Positions 7,697 through 15,747 of a stretch of DNA of 49,810 nt are shown here, one piece after another. The stretch is from Betaproteobacteria bacterium (GTDB taxonomy: Bacteria > Pseudomonadota > Gammaproteobacteria > Burkholderiales > Methylophilaceae). Below the pieces are notes generated by a model. That model saw only the letters and a program-made list of their open reading frames with translations. It ran no database searches and was not told the DNA's origin. The stretch covers positions 1-49,810 of the forward strand of contig JAHZMC010000052.1 in the NCBI GenBank assembly GCA_022599515.1, written 5' to 3'. The stretch's first letter is position 1. Every line of letters starts with the position of its first letter. A program made the translations under genes and the position numbers.

Positions 7697-9169
7697 TTAT
7701 TCTAAAATTTGTGCCGCTTGCAGAGGTGCGTGATCAACATAAACAACTTTAAATACTTTAACAAACGCATTATACAGGGAAGGCGTGTCTTTCCAATTTT
7801 GCATAAAGCGCTTAATGTCGCGCACATGGTTGTTTTGAGCAAAAGAATCAGCGCGATGTTGTCGCATGCTATCTAAATCAATCAGCAAAGGACTACCATC
7901 AGTCCGCACTTTTATATTGCTTGCCTTCATATCGCCATGCGATATTTTTAATAAGTGCAAACGATAAAACAATTGCACCACTTGCTTAATCGCCTCAGAA
8001 CGAAGTTGCTTATCACTCGTCGTTGCAAAAAATTGCACCATATCTGGGGCATCAACATATTCTGTTAAAAAATAGGCTTTGCCTTTTAAGCCTAACCATT
8101 TTGTTTCAATGAGTGCAACAGGCCTTGCGGTTGGCAATCCAAGTAGTTGCAGGCGGTGGGCATTTGCCCAAGAAATAGATGCGCGTGTGCGTCTAAATGC
8201 TCGCCCAAATCCGTGCCAAAAACCTTTGATATTGTAGCGTTTAATCACAGCATCTAGCGCTCCCATCTTGGCGGTGAAAACGGTGCACGTATTGCCGTTT
8301 TTAATCAAACTCGCATCATTTAAATAAGCATCTAACGCTGCTGCAGTTTGTGGAAAATCAATCATGGCATCCTGCGCACTCATCGCAACAAATACCTTTT
8401 TGGTTTTAACCACATCAAGATCTGTACATTGCCTAAATACTTTTTTATCGGCATAAGCAGATGTCGCTTTTTGCCTTGCGATTTCAATTGCCTTGTTAAC
8501 CGCAACAATATCAAGTGCTGGCTGCCACGGCCTTGCATTCGCATAAGTTTCCAACAAAGAGGGAAGCTGACTATCGATTGTCAATACATCCAACTTTGAC
8601 AGCAATTGGCAAAGGTTAGCTTGTGCTTTTTTGATGGATAGCTTGTCAACAGAACGCACGCCATCGCCATCAATGGTGTAAATCGCATCGTATTGAATTA
8701 AAAAGTTTTTCAAATACATATCTGTTTGCAGCAACCTAGCTTCGTGGTGCTGCGCTACAACTTGTATGAGTTGATGCGCAAGTTCAATTCGCACAAATTC
8801 ATTAGCGCTTTCCCAAACAGCTTCTGCACTTTCTGACGGAGTAATGCCTTCAAAAATAACGACATAGGCTTTAACCTGAGGCACTTTACTTTGCTTCAAT
8901 ATTTTCGGCGTTAATATCTTTGCTTTTTGCAAAGACTCAACGCCGCGCACATCACGCAACGCATATTGCGCGGCCTTGTCGCCAAAGAAAATTTTGGCAT
9001 AAACAGGTTTGCCTTGCCAAAGTGCCTTACAAACACAACGGCGCTTGGGCACAAAACGCACAACCTCTAACGAGCTGATGGTACTTGTGTCATCCAAACT
9101 GATGTTTGGCGTGTTAATGCCAAAACTGGCTAACAAACTGACATTATCTTTTTTGTTAATGCTCTGCAT
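7697..9169 (-). CDS. Two-domain LPS-kinase-like protein (tandem kinase fold)
   Basis: At 490 residues it contains two kinase-like units. The N-terminal unit has a lysine motif (KPVYAKIFFGD, ~55-65), a catalytic-loop-like LQTDMYLKNFLI (~145-160) and an IDGDGV metal motif. The C-terminal unit has AVIKRYN, a helix-rich N-lobe, SHGDMKASNIKV (~415-425) and LLIDLDSM. This architecture is that of the InaA/WapQ-like proteins near waaP in Pseudomonas, thought to phosphorylate core heptose. It starts four bases after the stop of the upstream kinase and ends 19 bases before the carbamoyltransferase start, so the three genes form one transcript. The exact acceptor is unknown. Confidence 0.8.
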   Translation of the reverse strand: MQSINKKDNVSLLASFGINTPNISLDDTSTISSLEVVRFVPKRRCVCKALWQGKPVYAKIFFGDKAAQYALRDVRGVESLQKAKILTPKILKQSKVPQVKAYVVIFEGITPSESAEAVWESANEFVRIELAHQLIQVVAQHHEARLLQTDMYLKNFLIQYDAIYTIDGDGVRSVDKLSIKKAQANLCQLLSKLDVLTIDSQLPSLLETYANARPWQPALDIVAVNKAIEIARQKATSAYADKKVFRQCTDLDVVKTKKVFVAMSAQDAMIDFPQTAAALDAYLNDASLIKNGNTCTVFTAKMGALDAVIKRYNIKGFWHGFGRAFRRTRASISWANAHRLQLLGLPTARPVALIETKWLGLKGKAYFLTEYVDAPDMVQFFATTSDKQLRSEAIKQVVQLFYRLHLLKISHGDMKASNIKVRTDGSPLLIDLDSMRQHRADSFAQNNHVRDIKRFMQNWKDTPSLYNAFVKVFKVVYVDHAPLQAAQILE

Positions 9170-9173
9170 GTTG

Positions 9174-9935
9174 TTAACGTCGTGCTGAGCGCTTTATTAT
9201 TTGCCGAATAATAAAGCGCAGCGTTTTATTTAATGCTGGCACTTGAAAGTATTGTAAGAAAAAATATAAGCGATCACTAGCTGACCAATATTCTGCATGG
9301 CGATTTAATGCGGCTAAATCAAAATAAGCGCGGTATAAAAACAGCCAGCTAAACCGTGCTTTTTCTAAATCAATAAATGCAACTTCAGGTTGAATCTCCG
9401 CATTTTTCACAAAAAGATGTTTGGGATAGAGCGCTCGATGCACCAAGCCTGAGTGATGAAAAGCACGTACTGTTAACGCAACTGTTTTAAGCAACTGTCT
9501 CTTTTGCAGACGCGTCTTTTGCTCAACAGAAAACCAACGCTGAGTTACGACATCCAATGGTTCAAAACCAAGCAATGTTTCAGTGGCTAAAATCGCGCAA
9601 GCTTGATTGTCAATTTTCTGCTCGCCATAACACACCACTTTAGGCGCTTTAATCTGTTGCGCTGCTAAAAAGGTCAATCGCTCAAACTCTCGTCGAAAAG
9701 TTGGCTCGCCTTTAATAGGATGTAATAACGTGCGTCGCCCGTGATTTTGCTGCTTTTTGACAAAAACATTAAGTTCACCGCTATCCGAAGGCAAGATTAG
9801 TTGCCCCACACCGCTCCAACCACCTCGCCGCTGATTAGGCTCTTCAAACCAAGCAATCTGTTTGTGCCACAATGGCTCAAACCCATCTAATTGATGTTGT
9901 GCAAATATTTGTTGGTAATATTGAGATTGAAACAA
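9174..9935 (-). CDS. LPS core kinase-like protein (InaA/WapP type) with altered HRD motif
   Basis: A 253-residue single kinase-fold protein. The N-lobe lysine is in NVFVKK (K60), followed by a basic stretch and EFERLTFL helix. The catalytic loop reads LVHRALYPKHLFV (~164-176) and the metal-binding strand VAFIDLEKAR (D189). The catalytic-loop position that is Asp in WaaP (HRD) is Ala here (A168), so catalysis may rely on another residue or be lost. It is first in a leftward operon with the tandem kinase and the carbamoyltransferase, and divergent from the lipid A acyltransferase gene 90 bases away. A core-LPS role is inferred from family and neighbours. Confidence 0.8.
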   Translation of the reverse strand: MFQSQYYQQIFAQHQLDGFEPLWHKQIAWFEEPNQRRGGWSGVGQLILPSDSGELNVFVKKQQNHGRRTLLHPIKGEPTFRREFERLTFLAAQQIKAPKVVCYGEQKIDNQACAILATETLLGFEPLDVVTQRWFSVEQKTRLQKRQLLKTVALTVRAFHHSGLVHRALYPKHLFVKNAEIQPEVAFIDLEKARFSWLFLYRAYFDLAALNRHAEYWSASDRLYFFLQYFQVPALNKTLRFIIRQIIKRSARR

Positions 9936-10016
9936 TGAACAGTTCGCATAAGTGATTGAATGCCTGCATTATATCAGCCATTAATCAGCAAATGATGCGT
10001 TAATGATGTTTGCGCT

Positions 10017-10022
10017 TATAAT
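10017..10022 (+). promoter_or_regulatory. TATAAT -10 box immediately before the lipid A acyltransferase gene
   Basis: A consensus TATAAT ends only three bases before the ATG at 10026, with no convincing -35 box. If used, transcription would begin around the start codon, giving a leaderless mRNA or initiation at the ATG at 10032. It could equally be a chance match. Confidence 0.3.
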
Positions 10023-10025
10023 GTC

Positions 10026-10880
10026 ATGCCTATGCTAAGACTGATTTTTAAACCGTTATCTTTATTGCCTTTGCCCGTATTGCATGCTCTAGGCAGCGTC
10101 TTGGGACGCATTCTATTTCTGTTTGCACGCAAAGCAAAGACGCGCACCATTGCCAATATTACGCAAAGCCAGCTATTGCCAAACCAAATCGAATCAGCAG
10201 TGCAACAAAGCTTTATTGCCATTGGCGAAGCGATTTTAGAAACGCCCTATATTTGGAATAGTGATAATCAAAAAGTAGCGCAACTCATGCAGCAAGTTGA
10301 AGGCTGGTCGCATGTCGAAGCCGCTATTAAACGTGATAAAGGCATTATTTTTCTCACGCCGCACATGGGCTGTTTTGAGATTACTTCGCTCTATTACGCC
10401 TTGCATCATCCCATTACCGTACTGTATCGCCCGCCCAAAAAGAAATGGCTAGCACCGCTCGTCAGTGGTCGACAGCGTGACAACATTACCCTAGCCGAAG
10501 CCAATGCCAACGGCGTAAGAAAACTGCTAAAATCGCTAAAAAAAGGAGAGGCGATTGGCATATTGCCAGATCAGATTCCTGCAGCAGGAGAAGGTGAATG
10601 GGCCGATTTCTTTAACAAACCAGCCTACACAATGACGCTTGCCAGCAAATTGGCAGAAAAAACAGGGGCAACGATTATCATGGCTTTCGGCGAGCGTTTA
10701 GCTGGCGGGAAAGGCTATACCTTACATTTAACTAGCGTTGACTCTATTGCAACTCCGAAACTATTGAACCAAGCCATTGAAGCGCAAATTGCAAAAAGTC
10801 CAAACCAATATTACTGGAATTACAATCGCTATAAAGTGAGCAGAAAGTCGAAAACGAAATTACAATCGAAAAATCAGTAA
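10026..10880 (+). CDS. Lipid A biosynthesis acyltransferase (LpxL/HtrB family)
   Basis: An inner-membrane enzyme that adds a secondary acyl chain to Kdo-lipid A. At 284 residues it is slightly short but complete. It has an N-terminal hydrophobic anchor (LSLLPLPVLHALGSVLGRILFL), the catalytic HX4E motif in TPHMGCFE (~113-120), and a second block LYRPPKKK. It also carries the typical GILPDQIPAAGEGEWADFF segment. The chain length it uses cannot be told from sequence, so LpxL versus LpxM/P is open. It is divergent from the LPS kinase operon and convergent with the OmpA-like gene, with a shared terminator between. Confidence 0.9.
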   Translation: MPMLRLIFKPLSLLPLPVLHALGSVLGRILFLFARKAKTRTIANITQSQLLPNQIESAVQQSFIAIGEAILETPYIWNSDNQKVAQLMQQVEGWSHVEAAIKRDKGIIFLTPHMGCFEITSLYYALHHPITVLYRPPKKKWLAPLVSGRQRDNITLAEANANGVRKLLKSLKKGEAIGILPDQIPAAGEGEWADFFNKPAYTMTLASKLAEKTGATIIMAFGERLAGGKGYTLHLTSVDSIATPKLLNQAIEAQIAKSPNQYYWNYNRYKVSRKSKTKLQSKNQ

Positions 10881-10910
10881 TCAGCCAACAACTCGTTAGC
10901 AACTTTCAAC

Positions 10911-10940
10911 AAAAAAGCCGAACAATTGTTCGGCTTTTTT
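10911..10940. terminator. Bidirectional terminator, perfect 30-base palindrome
   Basis: AAAAAAGCCGAACAA followed by its exact complement forms a symmetric hairpin with A/T tracts on both sides. It can stop both the rightward acyltransferase transcript and the leftward OmpA-like transcript. Confidence 0.9.
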
Positions 10941-10956
10941 ACTATTGCAGGTTCAA

Positions 10957-11562
10957 TTAATTGGTTGTCGCTGCTGCCGGTGCAGGTTCTGCAACATAAA
11001 TTTCAACTCGGCGATTTTTTGCCATATTTGCTTTTGTGTCATTTGCGACTAATGGCTCACGCGAACCGCGCCCCTCTGTTGAGATACGGCTAGAAGCAAC
11101 GCCTTTAGTACCAAGATAATCACGCACACTGTTTGCACGTTTTAGCGACAGTGGGTTATTAACCGCATCTGAACCGGAACTATCTGTGTGCCCGATAATC
11201 GTTACCGTTGAAACTGGATTTTGTACTAGCCCTGTTGAAAAAGTATCTAGCACTTTTTTAAAGTTGGCATCAACATTCGCACTACCAACAGCAAAGGAAA
11301 TATCACTCGGAATTTCAATTTTCAATTGATTATCTGCTGTTTGTGTTACTGCTACGCCAGTACCTTGGGTTGAGGCTTCCATTTCTTTCTTCTGTGCTGC
11401 CATTTTTTTAGACCACACATTACCTGCAACCGCACCAACACCAGCACCGACAGCAGCGCCAATCGCAGCGCCTTTTCCTTTGCCTGCAACTGCTCCAACC
11501 ACAGCGCCAACTCCCGCACCAATCGCAGCGCCTTTCGCAGTACCTTTTTGTGTTTCTGACAT
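10957..11562 (-). CDS. OmpA-family peptidoglycan-associated protein with glycine-zipper region
   Basis: The N-terminal part is a glycine-zipper domain (two GAAIGAG/VGAGVGAVAG repeats, residues ~11-48), as in outer-membrane lipoproteins. The C-terminal ~110 residues are an OmpA domain: FAVGSANVD, TIIGHTDSSGSD, LSLKRANSVRDYL and NRRVEIYV. The domain binds peptidoglycan diaminopimelate. Translated from the first in-frame ATG the protein has no signal peptide. The missing signal and lipobox are encoded just upstream in another frame, separated by one lost base in an A-run. The gene is therefore either frameshifted or contains a sequencing error; the OmpA part itself is intact. Confidence 0.85.
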   Translation of the reverse strand: MSETQKGTAKGAAIGAGVGAVVGAVAGKGKGAAIGAAVGAGVGAVAGNVWSKKMAAQKKEMEASTQGTGVAVTQTADNQLKIEIPSDISFAVGSANVDANFKKVLDTFSTGLVQNPVSTVTIIGHTDSSGSDAVNNPLSLKRANSVRDYLGTKGVASSRISTEGRGSREPLVANDTKANMAKNRRVEIYVAEPAPAAATTN

Positions 11563-11624
11563 ATTGGCACAACCACCTAATGCGAATGCTGAAATAACAG
11601 CACCGACGATTATTTTTTAACCAT
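11563..11624 (-). pseudogene. Out-of-frame lipoprotein signal peptide of the OmpA-like gene
   Basis: A GAGGAGA ribosome-binding site stands six bases before the ATG at 11624. The frame reads M-V-K-K and then TAA. Adding one A to the A6 run at 11613-11618 gives MVKKIIVGAVISAFALGGCA running straight into the OmpA-like frame: a perfect type II signal peptide with lipobox LGGC. So the intended start is 11624 and one base is missing in this sequence. Confidence 0.85.
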
Positions 11625-11719
11625 TTAATTCTCCTCTTTTAAAGTTAAACTCATTTTTATCCTATGAGTAAATTGAATCCCCACATAACGCTTAAATAAC
11701 GCATCAGTTATCAAAAGGA

Positions 11720-12571
11720 CTACTCATCATGCAATTTAGTGCGCTCTACTGCTAATTTTTTTTGGAACTTATCACTGTTAAATTTAGCATACAGCTTGGT
11801 TGCCCTTGCTTCTACTGCACGCCAAAAGTCATTGCTTTGCCGCTGGTAATACATTTTAAAACGCAGATAATCTCTCGCCGTTAACCCAACATCCATACTG
11901 GAAAAATATAAGGCAGCAATGTCTTTCATATTCGCAGTTGTTGATGGGGTATTGTGCGTAAGCACACGATGCAAATCAATCAAATACAGGTTAATCTTTG
12001 TTAAATCTCGCTGATTGGTATCTTTAGCATCTAGGCAAAGGTGACATAAATAAAAATCACGATGATTAACGCCATTTTCATGAATAGTCTTTGCTAGCTT
12101 GGCTGTTGTAACAATCAATTTACGTTTAAATTTCGCATCAGGTGGATTGTTTTTCCAGTCAGCGCATAAATCTTCTAAAGAAATAATATCGCCCAAATCC
12201 TCCGTCATCACAAATGACTGTAAATTGGCAGGATTATTCCCACGCTGACCATAAGCGACTAAAGGCGTTGTTGCAATACCCAAAGAATCAATTTTCTGAA
12301 TCGCATGCACCTCGGTCATGGCGCCTAAAATAGGTTTCTTAAACGACAATATATTCTTGAATATCTCGCGCCAACCCACGCCAAAATGCTGCTTAATAAA
12401 ATATTGCTTACCTAACAACGTCACTTGACTGGTCTTGCGTCCAGGCACATCGCGAAATGCCTTGCCTTGCAATTGCATCGCCTCTTCAAACGTATCGCTC
12501 TTTTGCCCATTGCCTAGCGCTTTGCGCAAATGAGCAGGCATTTCAAATAGCGTTTTTTGCTGACAATTCAT
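11720..12571 (-). CDS. waaP: LPS core heptose(I) kinase WaaP
   Basis: Phosphorylates the first inner-core heptose from ATP at the inner-membrane face. At 283 residues it is close to family length. Motifs match WaaP along its whole length: KQYFIKQHFGVGWREIFKN (ATP-binding lysine), KPILGAMTEVHAI, FVMTEDL, and the catalytic loop VNHRDFYLCHL (~170-180) with the intact Asp. They continue with LIDLHR (metal Asp) and DIAALYFSSMDVGLTARDYLRF. It begins four bases after the waaG stop, so waaG-waaP are one transcript. Unlike the paralogue at 9174-9935, its HRD motif is complete. Confidence 0.94.
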   Translation of the reverse strand: MNCQQKTLFEMPAHLRKALGNGQKSDTFEEAMQLQGKAFRDVPGRKTSQVTLLGKQYFIKQHFGVGWREIFKNILSFKKPILGAMTEVHAIQKIDSLGIATTPLVAYGQRGNNPANLQSFVMTEDLGDIISLEDLCADWKNNPPDAKFKRKLIVTTAKLAKTIHENGVNHRDFYLCHLCLDAKDTNQRDLTKINLYLIDLHRVLTHNTPSTTANMKDIAALYFSSMDVGLTARDYLRFKMYYQRQSNDFWRAVEARATKLYAKFNSDKFQKKLAVERTKLHDE

Positions 12572-12575
12572 TTAT

Positions 12576-13736
12576 TTAGCCATTGCCCTTAGCGGCTTTT
12601 TTTGCTTCAGCCAATGCAATCAAAATATTGGCTTCCGCACTACCATCATTCGCCGCCATAATATCTTTGATATAAGCCAAGCCATTCTTTGCCCATTTGG
12701 GTTTAGTTTTAACAACTCGTGCTAACGCTTCACGCATGCTTAACCATTCTGCATTAAATTGAGATTGATTAAACGGCATCGCTGAGACAATACCCGCATC
12801 TGCTGCTTTAACATGGTTGGCATACCCACAACTTTCTGTCACCAACATCGGTGTGCCACAAGCCATGCCTTCTAAGATTACCAAGCCGGTATTCTCACGG
12901 TAAGCGGGATGCACGCACACATCTGCGCCTTGCATCAATTGTGGAATATCTGTTCGTCCTTTTGAAATAATCACATGCGCTTGCACACCCACTTTTTTAG
13001 CCATATTGTCAAACTGCTTAGGGTTATCTTGTCCAACTGCTACCAACCTAGTGTTGGCTCGCAGCTGTTCTGGCATTGCCGCCAAAGCAAGAATAGCGCG
13101 ATCTAAACCCTTCATCGAGAAACCAGAGCCTGTTAATAAATAAACAAAATCCGTCGCACCAAAACCAAAGGTTTGTCGCAAATACTTTCGCATCTGCGTT
13201 TTGTTTTCCAACGCAAACCGTTCTGGAGATAAGTAAGGTGGAATATAGTGAAAGCGCTCATCTTGCAAACCATACCATTTTTGAAAGTGCGGCTTTTCAG
13301 TTAAAGCAACCGCTAGAATATGGGTGGCTGATTCCGTCGAAAAAACGGCTTTTTCACAAGCTGCAAACCATTGAGTTCTTGGCACCATGCGATAGAAGAA
13401 GCTGCGTTGTGTATAGGCGCGTTCAATAAAACATGGATCAGCTGCAAAATGTGCATCCAAGCCTGCCATGCGGTTATAGCCAAAAACATAATCAAAATTG
13501 CTTTTTTCAATCGCATTAAAAGTGGCTGCAATAAACTTTTTATAGCGCTGGTAATTAAACCACCCGGTTTGCGGCAACACATGCACCGCCATTTTTTTAG
13601 GCACTTCGCCCTGCCAGCTCAAAGTAAACACGTCTACTTCGTGTCCGCGCTTAATTAATTCATTAGCGGTGCGCAACATATCGCGTTGCATGCCGCCAAA
13701 AGGAAAGTACTTAAATATAATGAATGCAAATTTCAA
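12576..13736 (-). CDS. waaG: LPS core glycosyltransferase WaaG (GT4 family)
   Basis: Transfers the first outer-core hexose to heptose II. At 386 residues it is normal length. The N-terminal Rossmann domain has FKYFPFGGMQRDMLRTA, the WaaG-type start, with the mid motif YNRMAGLDAHFAADPCF typical of this subfamily. The C-terminal GT-B domain has FVYLLTGSGFSMKGLDRAI and HPAYRENTGLVILEGMACGTPML, the EX7E nucleotide-sugar motif. It is upstream of waaP and divergent from waaC, their starts only 51 bases apart, so the short spacer holds both promoters. Confidence 0.93.
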   Translation of the reverse strand: MKFAFIIFKYFPFGGMQRDMLRTANELIKRGHEVDVFTLSWQGEVPKKMAVHVLPQTGWFNYQRYKKFIAATFNAIEKSNFDYVFGYNRMAGLDAHFAADPCFIERAYTQRSFFYRMVPRTQWFAACEKAVFSTESATHILAVALTEKPHFQKWYGLQDERFHYIPPYLSPERFALENKTQMRKYLRQTFGFGATDFVYLLTGSGFSMKGLDRAILALAAMPEQLRANTRLVAVGQDNPKQFDNMAKKVGVQAHVIISKGRTDIPQLMQGADVCVHPAYRENTGLVILEGMACGTPMLVTESCGYANHVKAADAGIVSAMPFNQSQFNAEWLSMREALARVVKTKPKWAKNGLAYIKDIMAANDGSAEANILIALAEAKKAAKGNG

Positions 13737-13787
13737 TGGCTCATTAATCCAGCTAGAAAAGTGTTGATTGTATGCGAAAATAGCGCC

Positions 13788-14756
13788 ATGAAACGAATTT
13801 TACTGGTTAAAACATCCTCATTAGGCGATGTGATTCACAATTTACCTGTTGTCACTGACATTTTACAACAGCATCCCGATGCCCATATTGATTGGGTGGT
13901 TGAAGAGGCTTTTGCCGACATTCCAAAGCTACATCCTGCAATCAAACAAGTCTTTACCGTTGCTGTTCGCCGTTGGCGCAAACAGTTGTTTAGCAAAAAA
14001 ACATGGTGTGAAATTGCAGCATTCAAAAAGCAAGTTTCTCAACAGTCTTATGATTTAATTATTGATACTCAAGGATTGATTAAAAGTGCGGTGATGACTG
14101 CTTTTGCGCAAGGTAACAAATGCGGCATGGATAAACATTCTGCGCGCGAACCACTTGCCAGTTATTTTTATAATCAGAAATATCCTGTCGCGCGTAATCA
14201 ACATGCCGTTACACGTAACCGAGCACTTGCCGCGCAAGCATGTGGTTATGCGTTACTTGATAATGCACCTACCTATGGCATAGCCGCTGAAAACAACGTG
14301 TTAGATTTCGCTTTACCACAAGCATTTGTGATTGGTTTGCACGGCACTAGCAAAGATAGTAAGTTATGGCCAACTGCGCATTGGATTAACCTAGCCAAAC
14401 AATTGGCAGCACAAAATCTATCTTTAGTTTTACCTTGGGCCAGCGAAGCTGAGCAACAACGTGCACTAGCGATTGTTGCGAATACTGACAACGTGATTGT
14501 GTTACCAAAACTCAGTATTGCCAAGCTAGCCTGCATTATTGATCAAGCATGGGTAGCCGTTGGCGTTGATACTGGCTTATCACATCTAAGTGTCGCGCTC
14601 AACATTCCAACAGTGGCCATTTATACCGACACCAATCCTGAACGAACTGGCGTAATGGCATCTTGCAACAGCAAAGTGATTAATTTAGGTGGCGTAAAAC
14701 AAATACCTTCTGTGACATCTGTGCTTGATGCCATCCAGTCAATCACAAACCACTAG
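13788..14756 (+). CDS. waaC: ADP-heptose:LPS heptosyltransferase I
   Basis: Adds the first L-glycero-D-manno-heptose to Kdo2-lipid A (GT9 family). The start at 13788 gives MKRILLVKTSSLGDVIHNLP, the diagnostic N-terminus; the frame's longer extension to 13686 would overlap the waaG start and has no homology. Further signatures are DWVVEEAFADIP, LIIDTQGLIKSA, IGLHGTSKDSKLWP and VAVGVDTGLSHLSVALNIPTVAIY near the C-terminus, which form the ADP-heptose pocket. Length is 322 residues. It is divergent from waaG-waaP and is followed by a convergent DUF3149 mini-gene. Confidence 0.94.
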   Translation: MKRILLVKTSSLGDVIHNLPVVTDILQQHPDAHIDWVVEEAFADIPKLHPAIKQVFTVAVRRWRKQLFSKKTWCEIAAFKKQVSQQSYDLIIDTQGLIKSAVMTAFAQGNKCGMDKHSAREPLASYFYNQKYPVARNQHAVTRNRALAAQACGYALLDNAPTYGIAAENNVLDFALPQAFVIGLHGTSKDSKLWPTAHWINLAKQLAAQNLSLVLPWASEAEQQRALAIVANTDNVIVLPKLSIAKLACIIDQAWVAVGVDTGLSHLSVALNIPTVAIYTDTNPERTGVMASCNSKVINLGGVKQIPSVTSVLDAIQSITNH

Positions 14757-14772
14757 AGCGAAGCGCTGTTTA

Positions 14773-14895
14773 TTATTTACCGATGTGCTTAACGACATAG
14801 TAAGCAAAACCTAGCATTGCAACAACCATCACTGCAATCACAATCAAACTCATCAATCCGTAGTCGGTTGAGATTAAATCTAGCCACACTTTCAT
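14773..14895 (-). CDS. DUF3149-type 40-residue membrane peptide
   Basis: A 40-residue peptide starting MKVWLDLISTDYGLMSLIVI and continuing through one hydrophobic helix to a YYVVKHIGK tail. The layout is a short amphipathic N-terminus with LWxDLxSxDxGLMSL, then one membrane helix, then a basic end. It matches the DUF3149 family of tiny betaproteobacterial proteins of unknown function. The upstream spacer contains GAGGAAAACG before the ATG as a ribosome-binding site. It sits convergent to waaC. It is too short to be picked up by ordinary gene length cut-offs. Confidence 0.75.
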   Translation of the reverse strand: MKVWLDLISTDYGLMSLIVIAVMVVAMLGFAYYVVKHIGK

Positions 14896-15026
14896 TTCGT
14901 TTTCCTCTTGGTCAAAAAAACAATGCAAGACTTAATATCCCACTTTCAGAACATGGACTTTTTGACCTAAAACAAATGCAAGTGAAATAGCTAGCGCAAT
15001 CAATTCACTTAAAATCATGCGGCCAT

Positions 15027-15055
15027 CTTGAAATTAATCACAGTATCTCCATATA
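15027..15055 (+). promoter_or_regulatory. Sigma-32 heat-shock promoter of grpE
   Basis: CTTGAAA at 15027-15033 and CTCCATATA at 15047-15055, spaced 13 bases, match the RpoH consensus CTTGAAA-N13/14-CCCCATNT almost perfectly. The grpE start lies 34 bases downstream. Confidence 0.85.
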
Positions 15056-15088
15056 TAGAGCAGGATTATTTATAAGATAGGAAAATCA

Positions 15089-15619
15089 ATGTCAGACGAA
15101 CTAAACACACAAGAAGAAAACGCAGAAGCGCCAATCGAAACGACTGAACTCGAAGAGATGGAATTAACCCCAGAAGCGCAAATTGAAGCGTTGAAAATTG
15201 AGCTAGAAGAAGCAAAAGCGCAAGTGCTTTATGTGAAAGCTGAAGGTGAAAATATTCGTCGCCGCTCTTTTGAAGATGTTGATAAAGCGCGTAAATTTGC
15301 ACTAGAAAAGTTTAGCGGTGAGTTGCTCGCGGTTAAAGACAGTTTAGATGCGGCGCTTGCAGTAGAAAGTGCAACGGTAGACAGCTATAAAAATGGGGTT
15401 GAATTAACGGCAAAACAATTATTAAGCGTGTTTGAGAAATTCAATATTGCAGAAGTGAATCCAACAGAAGAAAAGTTTGACCCGAATAAACATCAAGCAA
15501 TTAGTACGATTGAATCTGAAGGCGAGCCTAATACTGTTTTATCCGTATTGCAAAAGGGTTATACCTTGAATGATCGTGTATTGCGCCCTGCTTTAGTGGT
15601 GGTTTCAAAAGCGAAATAG
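15089..15619 (+). CDS. grpE: Nucleotide exchange factor GrpE
   Basis: The co-chaperone that releases ADP from DnaK. It is 176 residues with an acidic, disordered N-terminus (~1-35). A long coiled-coil dimerisation helix follows ([20 protein letters not shown]), then the signature [25 protein letters not shown]. The C-terminal beta domain contains FDPNKHQAI and [21 protein letters not shown] sigma-32 promoter is directly upstream and dnaK follows 128 bases later. No hrcA gene lies next to it here, unlike in many bacteria. Confidence 0.96.
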   Translation: MSDELNTQEENAEAPIETTELEEMELTPEAQIEALKIELEEAKAQVLYVKAEGENIRRRSFEDVDKARKFALEKFSGELLAVKDSLDAALAVESATVDSYKNGVELTAKQLLSVFEKFNIAEVNPTEEKFDPNKHQAISTIESEGEPNTVLSVLQKGYTLNDRVLRPALVVVSKAK

Positions 15620-15636
15620 CCCCTTAAGATTAGGGA

Positions 15637-15663
15637 CTTGAAAAGCAGAAATTTGTCCCAACT
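15637..15663 (+). promoter_or_regulatory. Probable second sigma-32 promoter, between grpE and dnaK
   Basis: CTTGAAA at 15637-15643 is an exact -35 match, and CCCAACT at 15657-15663, 13 bases on, is a fair -10 (consensus CCCCATNT). This would let dnaK be induced independently of grpE. Confidence 0.6.
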
Positions 15664-15747
15664 ATTGAATCAAGGCAGTAAAGCGAATACATATTTAACA
15701 AATAGATATTATTAAATACAGCATTTTAGAAAGATAAGGAATAAAAC

